64,000 nt of DNA from contig JBITNC010000001.1 in the NCBI GenBank assembly GCA_050084985.1, positions 7,874,001-7,938,000 on the forward strand. The letters run 5' to 3'. Below, piece by piece: positions 33,291 to 44,379 of this stretch; the stretch's first letter is position 1; every line of letters starts with the position of its first letter. The stretch is from Nageia nagi. Lineage: Eukaryota > Pinophyta. Under the pieces are notes generated by a model. The model was not told where the DNA came from, ran no database searches, and was given only the letters and a program-made list of their open reading frames with translations. A program made the translations under genes and the position numbers.

Positions 33291-34415
33291 TTTAACTATA
33301 GTAATTCTTGTAATGCATCACATGGAGTTACAGGTGGTAACGATTTGTAAATATCAATGTACTTTTACTTTACTAAACTTGTAAATAGACCAAAACAATG
33401 AACTTTTTCTTGTTTCAAAGTTCTTACCAAATTATTGACCAAATTCATTTGACATTCCAGTTCAACTACTTTGTATTCCAAGTTAACCTTTAGAAACTTC
33501 AATTCTCTCTTCAAGATATCAAATTTTTGTCTCATGCCAAAAGCAATTGTTAGATTAGGTTCATCCATCCATGATTTACAGATATATGGCCTTTGGTGTT
33601 CTTCATTTTCTGATATATCAATTAGCTCTTCTTTGTCAATGTTATCTTAAAACTCTTTATCACAATTGAGAGGTACCTATGGAATGGAAACCCTAGGATT
33701 GGAAAAAGATGGGACATGATTCTTATCAGGTAATAGAGTAGTGATACTAGGTATGACATCATCGTTAGGATTATACATAGTACTAATGATTTGGTTTGGA
33801 ATCTAGGGTTTAGGAACAACATTAGAAATGAGAAACTATAACAAAGGAACTTGGGAAGATTCAAAGTATTTGTAAGCTTATCGATAAGGGGTTAAGATCA
33901 TATCCTATTTGGTTTATTGAATCATTTACCTCTGTTTGGTATATTCAAGATCAAAATCAAGGGTAGATCCTAAGAGATGTTTAACTTTGGTATCGTCTTC
34001 TTACAAAGTTTGAACAAGAAGGGGAAGATAGTTTTTGTAGCTAATAATTTTTGACCTTATGGAATGGAAAAAAATCTTAGCTAGTACCTATAAGATGTTG
34101 AATGGAATCTCATTAAGGTTTTCATGATTACTTTTTGCTTCTTTCTTAGCTACATGGCTACAATCATCTAGAGAGCTATCATATTCATTATTTAGGTGCA
34201 ATCTTCATGCACTTTCACTTTGTCATCTAGGCATGTTGGCATAATTCTTGCATGCCCTAGTCTTCTTTATTGGTACAACATGACATTTAGGATTTTCATG
34301 ATTTGTAATAATGGGTGTATCCATTTCTAAAATACTAGAAATGAGAGATTATTCCTATCTGAAATCCTAAGGTTTTGGCACAACTAGTGAAGGATAATAT
34401 GATGTATCGAAAAGA
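33291..34415 (-). other. Element C leader
   Basis: This lies between gag and primer site. A 67-codon open stretch at 33568-33365 on the minus strand has a heptad-like pattern (LKRELKFLKVNLEYKVVELE) and could be the N-terminal coiled coil of the Gag precursor. The rest is AT-rich without recognisable genes. Confidence 0.4.
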
Positions 34416-34429
34416 GTTCAGGTTCACCA
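34416..34429 (-). other. Primer-site-like word of element C
   Basis: The minus strand reads TGGTGAACCTGAAC, two bases after the LTR end at 34432. Position and TGG start fit a PBS. I cannot assign the tRNA. Confidence 0.5.
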
Positions 34430-34431
34430 AT

Positions 34432-35157
34432 TGTTATAACCAAAATAATAATTATTAGGGCTATTTACTAAATAATTAAATTCTTTAATTAAATATAAAA
34501 AGAAATAAATTGATGACATGAAAATTGATAATGATTTACTTGACCTTGACCTATCAAAGTTGAATTAATGGAAGATACAAACCTATACTTTACCTGTGAT
34601 GTTGAATAAAGGCAAAATTTGATCGAAAGAGGACAAATGATGAGCTTCCCCAAAACATGTAGCCAATAATCTGGCCTCAACCTAGTGGTGATGCTAGAAA
34701 TCCAATGATAGTACCTAATTACCATTCCAAAATGCCTCACCCTTTTGCTTGATGTGGTCATCCCACCTTTGATGTGTCGAATCTCAATCATGAAGGGATG
34801 AAAGATCATAGGAATGTAGATCTTAGAGCATAATAAAATCTAGAGATGATAGGTGGTATTTAGAAATATAAGTGAATAATGAAATAAGTATATTTCCACC
34901 TATTAAGGATTTGAGATTATTTCATGTCATGTCATATCGTTGATTATGCACAACCCCTCCATATTATAGGCAACAGGTCTACTACTAAGGCTCCTTCTTA
35001 GGCTTATTATGATGTTGAGCCAACATGTTACTACAAACCATAAAGGTATATGAGAGTGCACATATAAAAGAATATTTATTTAATAAATTTAATAAATCAT
35101 TTTTAATATCTAAAAAGGTATTTTAATTAAATCAAAATTCCATTTTGGGTGTTAACA
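34432..35157 (-). repeat. 5' LTR of element C (726 bp)
   Basis: TGTTATAACC ... GTTAACA on the plus strand, aligned end to end with 5692-6416. Right flank CCTTC is the proposed target duplication. Confidence 0.85.
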
Positions 35158-36200
35158 CCTTCCAACAATGATTCTATAGGTTGAAGGATTTTTGCTTTGT
35201 ACTTTAAAACTTCCACACCTTTGGTATCATTGGTTTAAGAAGATCAAATGAATATGATTATACAAAAGTTTTAGTAAGTGTTCACTAGCCCAAAGGATTT
35301 CCACCAAGATGATAAATCAAGAACAATATTCAACTATTACCTAATGCATCTATTTAAAATATATGGATCTATAGGAAGTCAATTTTGGAGTATAATGAGA
35401 TCAAAAATCAAATTCATGAACTAGTGAATCAATGTGTGATCAAACCAAATACTTCTTTGTGTGGTTCATTGATTATTTTGGTGCCTAAAAAGAATGGATC
35501 TTGGAGAATATGTGTTGACTATAGGGAATTAAACAAGATCATCATTAAGAATTATTATCCATCACCTCAAATAGATGATCTTATGGATAAATTATAAGGG
35601 GAAAGGTACTTTTCAAAGTTATATTTGAGAATTAGATATCATCATATGGGAATCAAGGAATAAAATATTTAGAGGGTAATGAATTAAGTTCTAAAACCAT
35701 TCATTGATTCTTTTAGAGACTTATATGAGTGCTTATTTTGCCATTTAATTTGTGTAATGCACCAATCACTTTTATGAGAGTAATGAATGAAGTTCTAAAA
35801 TTATTCATTGATTTTTTTGTTATTATTTACTTAGATAATATCCAAATTATATTTAGTAAAATTTGGGAAGAACATTTAGTACATCTTAAATAAGTGCTCT
35901 AACTTTGTAAAATGAAAAGTTGGTATTGAAAATTAGTAAGTGTGAGTTTGGTAATAAATGTTTGGTGTACTTAGGATATATTGTTGGTGAAGGATAACAT
36001 AAAATTGATAAAGAGAAAGTTAAAGCAATTATGGAGTGGCCAAGGAAAATAAATATTATTAAAATAAGAAACTTCTTAGAGGCTATTCAATACCTTATAA
36101 AGTTCATTTTTTACTTTTAAAATGTTGTTTCTCCATTACATGATATTACAAGAAAGAGAAAAAATTTTGAATAGGGAAAGAAGCAACAAATATCATTTGA
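35158..36200 (+). pseudogene. gypsy G reverse transcriptase, resumed after insertion
   Basis: Around 35285-35384 broken frames show PKGFPPR and related words of the RT lead-in. 35385-35597 is open: VIKPNTSLCGSLIILVPKKNG and RICVDYRELNKI, the RT finger blocks. A 94-bp-spaced duplication near 35683 and 35777 repeats a part of the palm (rvMNeVLkxFID). The catalytic box near 35826 reads YLDNI-like (YLDD expected). The thumb follows to about 36170. It is dead. It pairs with the gag-protease half at 4480-5691. Confidence 0.8.
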
Positions 36201-36640
36201 CTTGCTCAGGAAAAAAATCAACACTGCTCTAGTTTTGGTACTCCCTAATTTACAAGAAACTTTTGAAATTGGAACTGATGCAAGTGAGTATACCATCGGT
36301 GTAATTTTAATGCAAGAAAGAAGACCTATTTATTATCATTATGAGAAGTTCAATGGGGTATTTTTAAAGTATCCTACATACTATAAGGAATTATTTTAAA
36401 TTGGTCCAAGCGATGAAGAAATGGAACCATTATTTGATGGGAAAGGAGATTATTATCCATGTTGATCATAAACCATTGTAATATTTATAGACTTAATCAA
36501 AGTTGCAACAAATAAAGCATTTTTGATGGATGAGTTTTATGCAACAATTTCATTTGATCATTAAGTAGAAGAAAGGCAACATGAATAAGATTGTAGATAC
36601 TACACTAAAATGGAGCTTTAAGGATGGTTATAATCCATAA
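36200..36640 (+). pseudogene. gypsy G RNase H, element truncated after it
   Basis: 36202-36399 is open and carries NTALVLVLPNLQETFEIGTDASEYTIGVIL, with the TDAS box intact. HVDHKPLQYL follows at about 36460. The alignment to element B ends near 36640. No integrase or 3' LTR follows, so G is truncated at its 3' end. Confidence 0.8.
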
Positions 36641-37058
36641 CAATATACCTTTAATGATAGTTTTTTACCTACTGTATATCAAGGGATCATAAAAAGTTGG
36701 GAAAAATGATGAAAATTCAAAATTGTCTCATATAACCACCTTAATGTAGCATTTCAAGTCTTGTGGTTTTATGATATATTAGGCAATTTAAAACTATAGT
36801 ATTATTATGATATTTTTAAAAAATAGAGAAATTAATATGATAATTTTAAACTTCCCTAATAATTAATGGCACAATTTTTATAAACCATCCTCTTATTATT
36901 ATATTTTAAAAAAACTATAGAATCTATTTTCAAGTAGTTTCACCATTGGTGAATATGATATTGAATTTAATTCTTAATGTAATGAAGGATGGAAAAAACA
37001 AGATATAAGGATAACACAACTTGGAATCTAAGTAGGATTTTTGAGTTCTTCTATAGGC
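36641..37058. other. AT-rich spacer, no gene seen
   Basis: No gene is visible. Its last 90 bp (about 36957-37048) recur in altered form at 39730-39826, on the other side of the TR-GAG element. Confidence 0.6.
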
Positions 37059-37378
37059 TGTTAGGTCCCTATACATTATTATTGTTAGGTCGGCTATGGT
37101 TATTGTTATTTCCTTACATTATTATTGTTATGTCAGCTAGTTTCCTTTCATTGTAGTGGCACCCCTTGGACTCCTATATATACTAAGGAGGTATTATCAT
37201 TTGAGATGTCGATTATTGTGTAATCGATGTGATGTAAAGGAGGTTGCCCCCTCTAAGTGGCTTATTACAAAGGAGGTTGCACCCTCAAAGTGGCTTATTA
37301 TAGATTTTATCTCTTATTCAATGTTTTGAGATCTCTCTTTGGTGATTTTATGCTATTTTGGGAATTTTGTTCATAACA
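37059..37378 (+). repeat. 5' LTR of TR-GAG element (320 bp)
   Basis: TGTTAGGTCC ... TCATAACA. It contains two internal direct repeats: a ttacattattattgtta unit near 37070 and 37113, and a 33-bp unit aaaggaggttgcnccctc near 37237 and 37270. A TATATATA box lies at 37175. Confidence 0.95.
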
Positions 37379-37380
37379 TT

Positions 37381-37392
37381 TGGTACCAGAGC
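37381..37392 (+). other. Primer binding site of TR-GAG element
   Basis: TGGTACCAGAGC, two bases after the LTR. One base differs from the initiator-Met site. Confidence 0.85.
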
Positions 37393-38149
37393 AGATGATT
37401 CTAGGGTTTCACGGCTCAAAACTAGTCATCGTGGAATTTTCACTACCAATTTTTTTTGCAAGTATTTATATTTTTAAATTTATTGGGTTTTTAGAATACA
37501 TACCAAATACATTACAGTTCAAATTTCAGCTCCTAATTCACTATATTTTTCAATTTACACTCAGGGGAAGTTAAGGTTTGTGACTAGTCTCAAAAGCAGG
37601 TATGAAATAGGTGTTCTAGCTAAAAAGGGTATATCTGAAGTTTTACAGCTCCAAAATAGGTTAGACCTATTGGATTGGTTAGGTTACATATTTATGTTTA
37701 TATTTTACAATTTTCAAGGTCTGAGAATAAATAGGTGACACAAGGCACTTCGTACAAGTTCACTCTTCTAAAAAATCTAAAAATCAACATATTTTGGGAA
37801 AGTTGCAACCATTTCCTTTTGGACTATCATAATTTGATGAAATATATGGAATTGAAAAGAAGACATTTGAAGCTACCATAATTATAAATTTTAGACTCTA
37901 AAGGGCTGAAATTTCAAATTTACATCAGTTGGAAGGTCAGACAATAGAATAGTCTCCAAATCACGATTTAAAAAGGTACAATTTATTTATTTATTTTTTA
38001 ATTTTGCATATATTTTGATTGGAAGGTCTATTTGGGTTGATTGAAAAGATATTGGGAAGAGAAGAAAGAGGAGATTCTTGTAGGTATAGACATGTTCTAG
38101 CATCTTTAAACATAGGAGATATCGTTACTTTACCAGCACTGCATCCCGG

Positions 38150-38400
38150 GGAATTGTGGTCTCCTACAACATACTCGCAGTATATCGCTTAGGCCATTGT
38201 TGGATTCTCTCACGTACCTTTGAGTATATAGAGAGGCCATCATGCTCATGCATGTACATGGTATATATAGAGGTCCTTTAGGATTCCCTCACATATCGTG
38301 AGTATATTAGCAAGGGCCCTTTTCGAACGGTTGTGCATTAGACAGCACTATCACAGATTTGAGCTCCCACGTACCTGACGTATATAGGGAGACCCCCTAG
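38150..38400 (+). repeat. Array of hairpin-forming repeats before gag
   Basis: At least four imperfect units, each ending with a GTATAT/GTATATA word. Perfect small stems: ATACT/AGTAT at 38171-38183, CTCA/TGAG at 38209-38224, CTCAC/GTGAG at 38288-38302, CTCCC/GGGAG at 38364-38391. This directly precedes the gag start codon at 38415. Confidence 0.65.
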
Positions 38401-38414
38401 AATACTTAGTAAAA

Positions 38415-39341
38415 ATGCCACCAAAAAAAATTGCTACACCAACTAGACCTCTAGAGGGTTCATTCATGCCTATAGCAGAAAGTGAAGACATATTCTTCCG
38501 AATATCCCAAGTGGAAGAATTGGTTAAAGAGTGTGTAAAAAAGGGTGATATGGAGGAATTAAAAAGGGATTTGAAAAAAGAGTTGGCGACTAAAATGGAT
38601 CAATATATGGAAAAGATTTTTCAACTCATACAAAACCTAGAGGGAAAGATTCCTAAAGATGTTGATATGGCCCAGGGTTATCAGGAAAATAATGATATTG
38701 TTCAAGGAGATAAACCCTTCATTAATAAGCCTAATTCAGGAGGATATGCTTCTACTAATGGAAGTAATCAAGCATGGTTCTCAAGGGGAATCCAAATCCC
38801 CAAGATCGACATGAGGAAGTTTGATGTAAGGGACCCCATCACTTGGATATTTCAAATGGAGCACTTTTTTGATCTACACCAAGTACCAACATCACAAAAA
38901 GTAACTATTGCATCCTTGTATCTAGAGCCTGAGCAGGTTGTATGGTACCAATGGCTTTGTGAATGTAAAAAGGGTTCTATTATATCTTGGTCCATTTTCA
39001 TAGAGGAAATGATAGCCTATCATGAAGATGTTAAGAATAATTCCTTCTTTACTCAATTGACAAATCTAAGGCAAGAAGGTTCAGTGATGGAGCACATTTA
39101 ACAATTTCAAAAGTTGAGTCTTAGAGTGAAGGATATACCATATGATAGATTGTTGGATCTCTTTATGGGAACCTTAAAGGATAAAATTCAACATGAGGTG
39201 CATCTATTTGAACCAACATCCTTAGAGATGGCTTTTAGGATGGCAAGGAAGGTTGAAAGTAAAAATATGGTAATGGTTGAATATTCCACATGGGAAGATG
39301 AGAAATTTCTACAGAAGCATCTAGAACTACTAAAATGTTGA
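38415..39341 (+). pseudogene. Gag-like protein of TR-GAG element, one nonsense codon
   Basis: The frame is open for 228 codons, stops at TAA (39099-39101) where a Gln codon is expected, then resumes in the same frame to 39341 (about 308 codons in all). Residues 24-75 are coiled-coil-like (EELKRDLKKELATKMDQ). A retrotransposon Gag core follows: FDVRDPITWIFQMEHFF, LYLEPEQVVWYQWL, then LSLRVKDIPYDRLLDLFMG after the stop. There is no CCHC knuckle, protease or RT. ATG at 38415 is the first Met after the leader. It would supply, or join, particles of a helper element. Since only one codon is broken, the source copy was probably intact. Confidence 0.85.
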
Positions 39342-39371
39342 GGACAACATTTTTTTTTAAGGAGAGGGGCA

Positions 39372-39691
39372 TGTTAGGTCCTTATACATTATTATTGTTA
39401 GGTCGGCTATGGTTATTGTTATTTCCTTACATTATTATTGTTATGTCGGCTAGTGTCCTTTCATTGTAGTGGCACCCCTTGGACTCCTATATATACTAAG
39501 GAGGTATTATCATTTGAGATGTCGATTATTGTGTAATTGATGTGATGTAAAGGAGGTTTCCCCCTCTAAGTGGTTTATTACAAAGGAGGTTGCCCCCTCG
39601 AAGTGGCTTATTACAGATTTTATCTCTTATTCAATGCGTTGAGCTCTCTCTTTGGTGATTTTATGCTATTTTGGGAATTTTGTTCATAACA
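39372..39691 (+). repeat. 3' LTR of TR-GAG element (320 bp)
   Basis: It matches 37059-37378 with 12 substitutions and no length change. Right flank TAGGC. Confidence 0.95.
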
Positions 39692-39879
39692 TAGGCCAAC
39701 TTTGGCTCCAATTCTAGTGATACATATGTATATGGCATTGAATTTCATTCTTAATGTAATGAAAGATGAAAACAACCATGTAAAAGGATAACACTTCTTG
39801 TACTTTAAGTAGGATTTTTAAGGTATTGCACAAGCCTTTGATTCAAATTATACTTTCATTAATCTTTAACCTACTATTA

Positions 39880-40345
39880 GAGTATTATTAAATAATATAA
39901 AAGATTTTCCAAATGTAGCACATAATGGGTATGGTTTAGAGGCCCTCAAGTGTTTTCACAAAATGCAATTGATTGGTTTCAGATCAGATTCAATATCCTT
40001 TGTAAGTATTGTTCTTGTATATGCAACTTTTGTAGCTTTAAAATGGAGCATGCATAGTAATGGACAAATAACTAGATGTGGATTTCTTTTGCATGCAATT
40101 TTGATAAAAATATTGATAGACATATATTCAAAAAGTGAAAGTAATTAAGAAGACATATTTTATTAGATAAGATGTATAATAGAAAAATAGTTTCATAGAT
40201 TACAATGATTGTAGAATATGCAAGGAATGAACTCAAACTCATAGCATGAGAATAAAATTACCTAATTTTGCAGTGTGGACTTATTGCTTAATGCTTGTAG
40301 AATGCATTGATTAAGGATATTCAATTCTTGGGATGAATCATTATA
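39880..40345 (+). pseudogene. PPR protein fragment 1
   Basis: Broken frames encode classical PLS-type PPR repeats: EALKCFHKMQLIGFRSDSISFVSIV, then a GQITRCGFLL and LIDIYSKSES block, then VWTYCLMLVECID near 40270. These repeats bind organelle RNA in intact proteins. Stops and frameshifts are frequent. The same order is repeated more completely from 40590. A duplication of a PPR gene fragment, or two fragments of related genes, is likely. No intact start or targeting peptide is seen. Confidence 0.7.
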
Positions 40346-40589
40346 CTTGCAATTGTATAATAACCAAGAATCAAGATAATTTTTTGAAGCTTGCAAGTTA
40401 GTTGCTTCTCTCTCTTTGTCTTCTTTCTAATATTTCATAGAAAGGATTCTATATAAACCAAGTGCTTGAAGGCTTTATGACTTGCAATAAATAAAAACCT
40501 ACTAAGCTTAGTAACAATCATAGAAAAAGGACAATGAGGAAGATATGCCTCATTTTCCTCTTTTTTTAGCATTTGGAACCATGGCCAAA

Positions 40590-41830
40590 ATGAAAGAGAA
40601 GGACCTAGCACACATAAAATGTATTGATTGGTTTCAAATCAAATTTAGACTAGATTTAATAATATTTGCAAGTATTATTTAGGAATGTGCAAGTTTTGTA
40701 GCTTTTAAATGGGGTATGGATGCTCATGGAAAAATGACTAGTTATGAGTTTCTTTCGCATGTAATTATGATAATAGCCCTGGTAGACATGTATTCAAAAT
40801 ATGAGAGCATTACAAAGGTAAGTATTTTATTTAACAAGATGTGTAATAGACAAATAATTTCATAGAATGCAATGATTGTAGGATATGCAAGGAATGGTTG
40901 TAGCAAGGAAGCCATCAAACTATTTGAATAAATGAAATATATGGGCATTAAGTTAGATAATGTAATATTTATTAGTACATTATATGCATGTAGCCATTTA
41001 GGTCTAGTGAAAGAGGGATATAAATACTTCAAATTCATAAATGATTATTATCATATTACACCCATAATGAAACTATACATGTATGGTTTACCTTATTGGT
41101 CTATGTTGGGTTTCTAAATTAAGAAAAAAGCTTTATAGGTAGAATGCAATCAATCAAACCTAATTTTTGTAGTGTGGACTTGTTTTCTTGGTGCCTATAG
41201 AATTCATAACAACTAGGAGTTAGTAGAATTTGTAGCAAAACAAGATCAAGATTACCTGTTCAACCTTAGAAATTATAACAAGAAATTATGCCAATTAATA
41301 TTAATAGATAAAGGAGATGAAATATACCTAAGAAATTATCTTACTATTGTGTTAATCAAAATTCATGTTCGATTGCTTCTTTTATTTTTTTCTTGGATTC
41401 ATCTTTTCCATGAACATTATCTTGACCAAGAAAGTGCAAGGAGATGGAAAAATAATGACGTGATCATAAATACCAATTTGCATTATGATCATAGTAGTAT
41501 CTCACAAGTTTATACTTTTTATTATTCCATTGCTTTCTAATCTCATTCATATTTTCATTCACAAAATTTTGTAACTGATATTTATGGACTCATTTCCTTG
41601 GTTCTTGTAGAATTCATAACAACATGGAGTTAACATAATTTATAGTTGAATCAAATTGAAAACATACAAAAAATGATGAAAGATTTAGATTTTTTGTGGT
41701 AGATATATCACATTCAAAAACATAAGAAATTTATGATGAGTTGGAAATATTGCCTTAGGTTATGAAAGCAGTAGGATATACTATAAAGGATGCCAACCAT
41801 TTTCACCGCTTTAAGTATTTATAATGTTCA
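40590..41830 (+). pseudogene. PPR-DYW protein fragment 2
   Basis: PPR repeats are seen at 40690-40910 (GMDAHGKMTSYEF, LVDMYSKYESITKV, NAMIVGYARNG), then EAIKLFE and LYACSHLGLVKEGYKYF (40980-41035), then a broken VWTCFLGAYRIHNN (41172-41215), typical of the E domain. A remnant near 41700-41800 (SKTxEIYDELE-like, followed by KAVGY) fits the region before the DYW deaminase domain. In intact relatives this protein edits organelle transcripts. This copy is dead. The segment 41340-41560 between E-like and DYW-like parts looks inserted or decayed. Confidence 0.75.
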
Positions 41831-42835
41831 TTTGGTGATTGACTAAAGGATATTTGTTTTTTGGAAATGAAATAAAACTTTTTATAGCAAAGTCTTTAAC
41901 TACCATTGTCATGTAGTTGTATTATAGGAAGGCAAGGATTCATACATAATCTAGTTGGGAATTCATTCTAACTAGTTGTTAGATTGCAAAAACCTTCAAA
42001 CCTTAAGGGTTCTTTTGTGTCAAGTGTTTTGCTAAGACATAATCTAAATATTGTAATTGTTAATTTACTTGAGATATTGATATATAATTTCATTAAAAAT
42101 ATGTTAAGCTTGTATTGATCAATTTTTCTTGTTATGGAAAAACTAGGATAACTCATACATTCAAAACCCTCCTTTTATCTAAGGTGATCCTCAAATAGTA
42201 ATGTTGCAAAATCTGCATATGATAATGTTAATTATTAAATTCATAGAATCATAATCCTTAGTTTCCCCTCATCATATGAAGTTTCACAATCGTTAGCTTA
42301 CTAATATGAAATGTTATTTATCATAGAATGCTATATCATTTCATCAAAATTTAATTTAGTTCTAAATAGCTTGTGTTGAATTTTTTTATTGACCCTTAAG
42401 ATTAACCTAGCTAGAGACTAAGCTAAATAGTCACATTAAATGATGTCTAATACACTAAATAATAAAATTAAAATAATAATAATTACAACAATCTAAAGTA
42501 CTTTAATGGGTATACCAATGTATAAAATAAAAGACTAAGTTTATTGGATCATATCTAACAACAATTAAAGTTATTAAGAAAGAGATTTAGAAATTTAAAT
42601 ACCTATCACCTTACCTTATGATTGAAGTTATATGAAGATAATAACTTATCAACAATGTAGATCTCATAATGCAAACCTTTTAGATCAAATGAAATTAAGT
42701 GTCTTGCATTTGCACTAGCATTCGCACCTGCACTGTGGATGGCATACGTGCTCAAGAAAATGTCCATGCTAGGATCTCTATAGTTTAGTATTCGAAATCA
42801 AGATCCAATAATAGTATAATGATCAATAAGCCTTG
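41831..42835. other. AT-rich spacer, nothing recognised
   Basis: No coding, repeat or RNA signature was recognised on either strand. Short open stretches here have no family features. Confidence 0.6.
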
Positions 42836-43227
42836 TTGACCTATGGAACATAACCTTATACTTGCCAAGTATTATATGGAGAATGAATTACCCCAAATAT
42901 GGATTCAAGTTGACTCTTTCCCTCCTTGCCATGGGGAGACCTTGGTTTGAAGGTTGAAAATATAGTAAAGAGAGGAAAATAATAGGATATAAAAAGGTAT
43001 AGTGTGTAGTAAAGAGATGGGAAAATGTTGAAAGAAAAATAACCTAAAGGAATATGAATGCAAGCATTCATAGTCGTTGAATTATTGGGAACAAGGAGAT
43101 GGAAATGCAGTTAGGGATAAAAAGCTTAAATGCCTCATATTCACTTGAATCCCCATAGTAAGAGAAAGAGATCAGGACCAATAATCACAACATAGGGAAT
43201 GGTAAACAATTTAATACTCCACCCACA
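42836..43227 (+). repeat. Repeat R, left half, split by copia E
   Basis: This aligns with 61136-61534 (ttgttgacc start, gtattatatggagaatgaatt, gaacaaggagatggaaat). The right half is 51696-52170. The element family is unknown; the start near TGTTGACC could be an LTR edge. Minus-strand open frames at 42856-43071 and 61178-61426 are related to each other but look like chance frames in a conserved repeat. Confidence 0.8.
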
Positions 43228-43684
43228 TGTTTGAATTTGTAATGTAATATTGTGTAATATTTCCCCTTAATGTAAATTCACTTATTACTTAAAGTATCTT
43301 TAGATACCTTAAAGCATTAAGGGAATAAAAATAGGAATAGGATTAAAAAAAGGTATAGGATTAAGAATAGAAAAGGTATTAAATATAGAGTGGGTTTCTT
43401 ATTATAAATAGAGAAGAACCCTTGCTCTCATATTACACTATTGTTATGCAAGCTTTGCTATAGGTTTAGAGTTTGAGAGAAAGAGGAGAGATTTTGTAAG
43501 AAAGGTCCTTAAAAATAAGAAGATCTTAGTTAGTGGATGTACTTCCAAGAAGAAAGTAACCACTTTATATCTTGTGTTATTTATGAGATTGGTTTGAGCT
43601 ATTATGCTATTGTATTGATGTTGTAAGTGCCTTCTTGAGATCTTGGTAGATTAGAAGTTAATTCAAAAAGGCTTAATGTCATCA
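43228..43684 (+). repeat. 5' LTR of copia E
   Basis: TGTTTGAATTTG ... GTCATCA. The TATA box is at about 43406 (TATAAATAG). The palindrome AAGTATC/GATACCTT is at 43284-43319. Confidence 0.9.
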
Positions 43685-43686
43685 AG

Positions 43687-43698
43687 TGGTATCAGAGT
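43687..43698 (+). other. Primer binding site of copia E
   Basis: TGGTATCAGAGT, two bases after the LTR, one base from the initiator-Met site. Confidence 0.9.
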
Positions 43699-44379
43699 GG
43701 ATTGGAGGCTCCTCTTCAACATCTTTGAAGGTCCTTCCTCTTCTTTCTACATCTACTTTATTGAAGTAAAAGGACTTGAAGGTATAATTTCCCTCCTACC
43801 TTGTTCATTGTCAAATTTTGCTTTATTACTAAACTTTTTTGTTCCTTGATTATAAAATTTTATTTAGCAAAATTTGTTCAAAGTAGATATTGGTTACACT
43901 AACATGTTAGTTTATTCTTATGCTATTGCTATGCATTATTTTGTTAAGTTGTAATTTTTAAAGTAAATTTGCCTAATGTGTAGTAATAATATGTTTTAAG
44001 TAAATTTGCTTAAATTTGGAAATAATAAGTTATTATAGCTTAAATTTACAAGTTTCTACTTAGTGTAGAATTGGGTAAAATTTTTGCAATTTTTTTTAAC
44101 TATAATGTTATTGCTGCAATTTTTTTTACATTACTAATATGTATGTAAAAATAAAAATATATATTGCATTTTTTTATAGTTTTTTGTAAAAATGTATTTT
44201 TTTTACAGTTTGTGTAAAACTATATTTCTTTGTACAGTTTGCGTAAAACTATATTTTTTTATAGTTTGTATAAAATTGTATTTTTTAGTAAAAATCTATT
44301 TTTATTAAAAAATACATTTTTTTAGTTTTTTTTAAAATAATATTTATTAAAAAAATCAAAAACCCAAAGGGCACATGCA

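Larger units (their letters stand above)
5692..35157 (-). mobile_element. Element C, LTR element hosting D and A1
   Basis: Two LTRs of 725-726 bp (5692-6416 and 34432-35157, very roughly 80-85 percent identical by eye) bound this element. It lies inside the gypsy G polyprotein. Flanking pentamers are CCTTG (5687-5691) and CCTTC (35158-35162), consistent with an aged 5-bp duplication. Minus orientation follows from the gag remnant at 32340-33290 and a primer-site-like word next to the right LTR. Without its two inserted elements it would be about 7 kb: LTR, gag, an antisense plant-mobile-domain sequence, a tandem-repeat 3' region and LTR. No protease, RT or integrase of its own was found, so it is either non-autonomous or lost pol with the D insertion. 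Confidence 0.75.
37059..39691 (+). mobile_element. TR-GAG-type element with gag only (2633 bp)
   Basis: It has 320-bp LTRs at both ends with 12 mismatches (about 96 percent identical) and perfect TSD TAGGC (37054-37058, 39692-39696). The primer site is TGGTACCAGAGC (37381-37392). A polypurine tract (39358-39370, ending GGAGAGGGGC) precedes the 3' LTR. The only coding frame is a Gag-like protein at 38415-39341. There is no room for pol between them. Plant elements with terminal repeats and only gag (TR-GAG) are a known class, mobilised in trans. It is the second youngest insertion here. Confidence 0.9.

Noticed and set aside
33622-33864. Minus-strand 80-codon hydrophobic frame
   Set aside because: It lies in the AT-rich leader of element C and has no family features; hydrophobic residues follow from T-rich codons.
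42856-43071. Minus-strand frame similar to the frame at 61178-61426
   Set aside because: The similarity comes from the shared repeat R. The frames have different ends and no family features.
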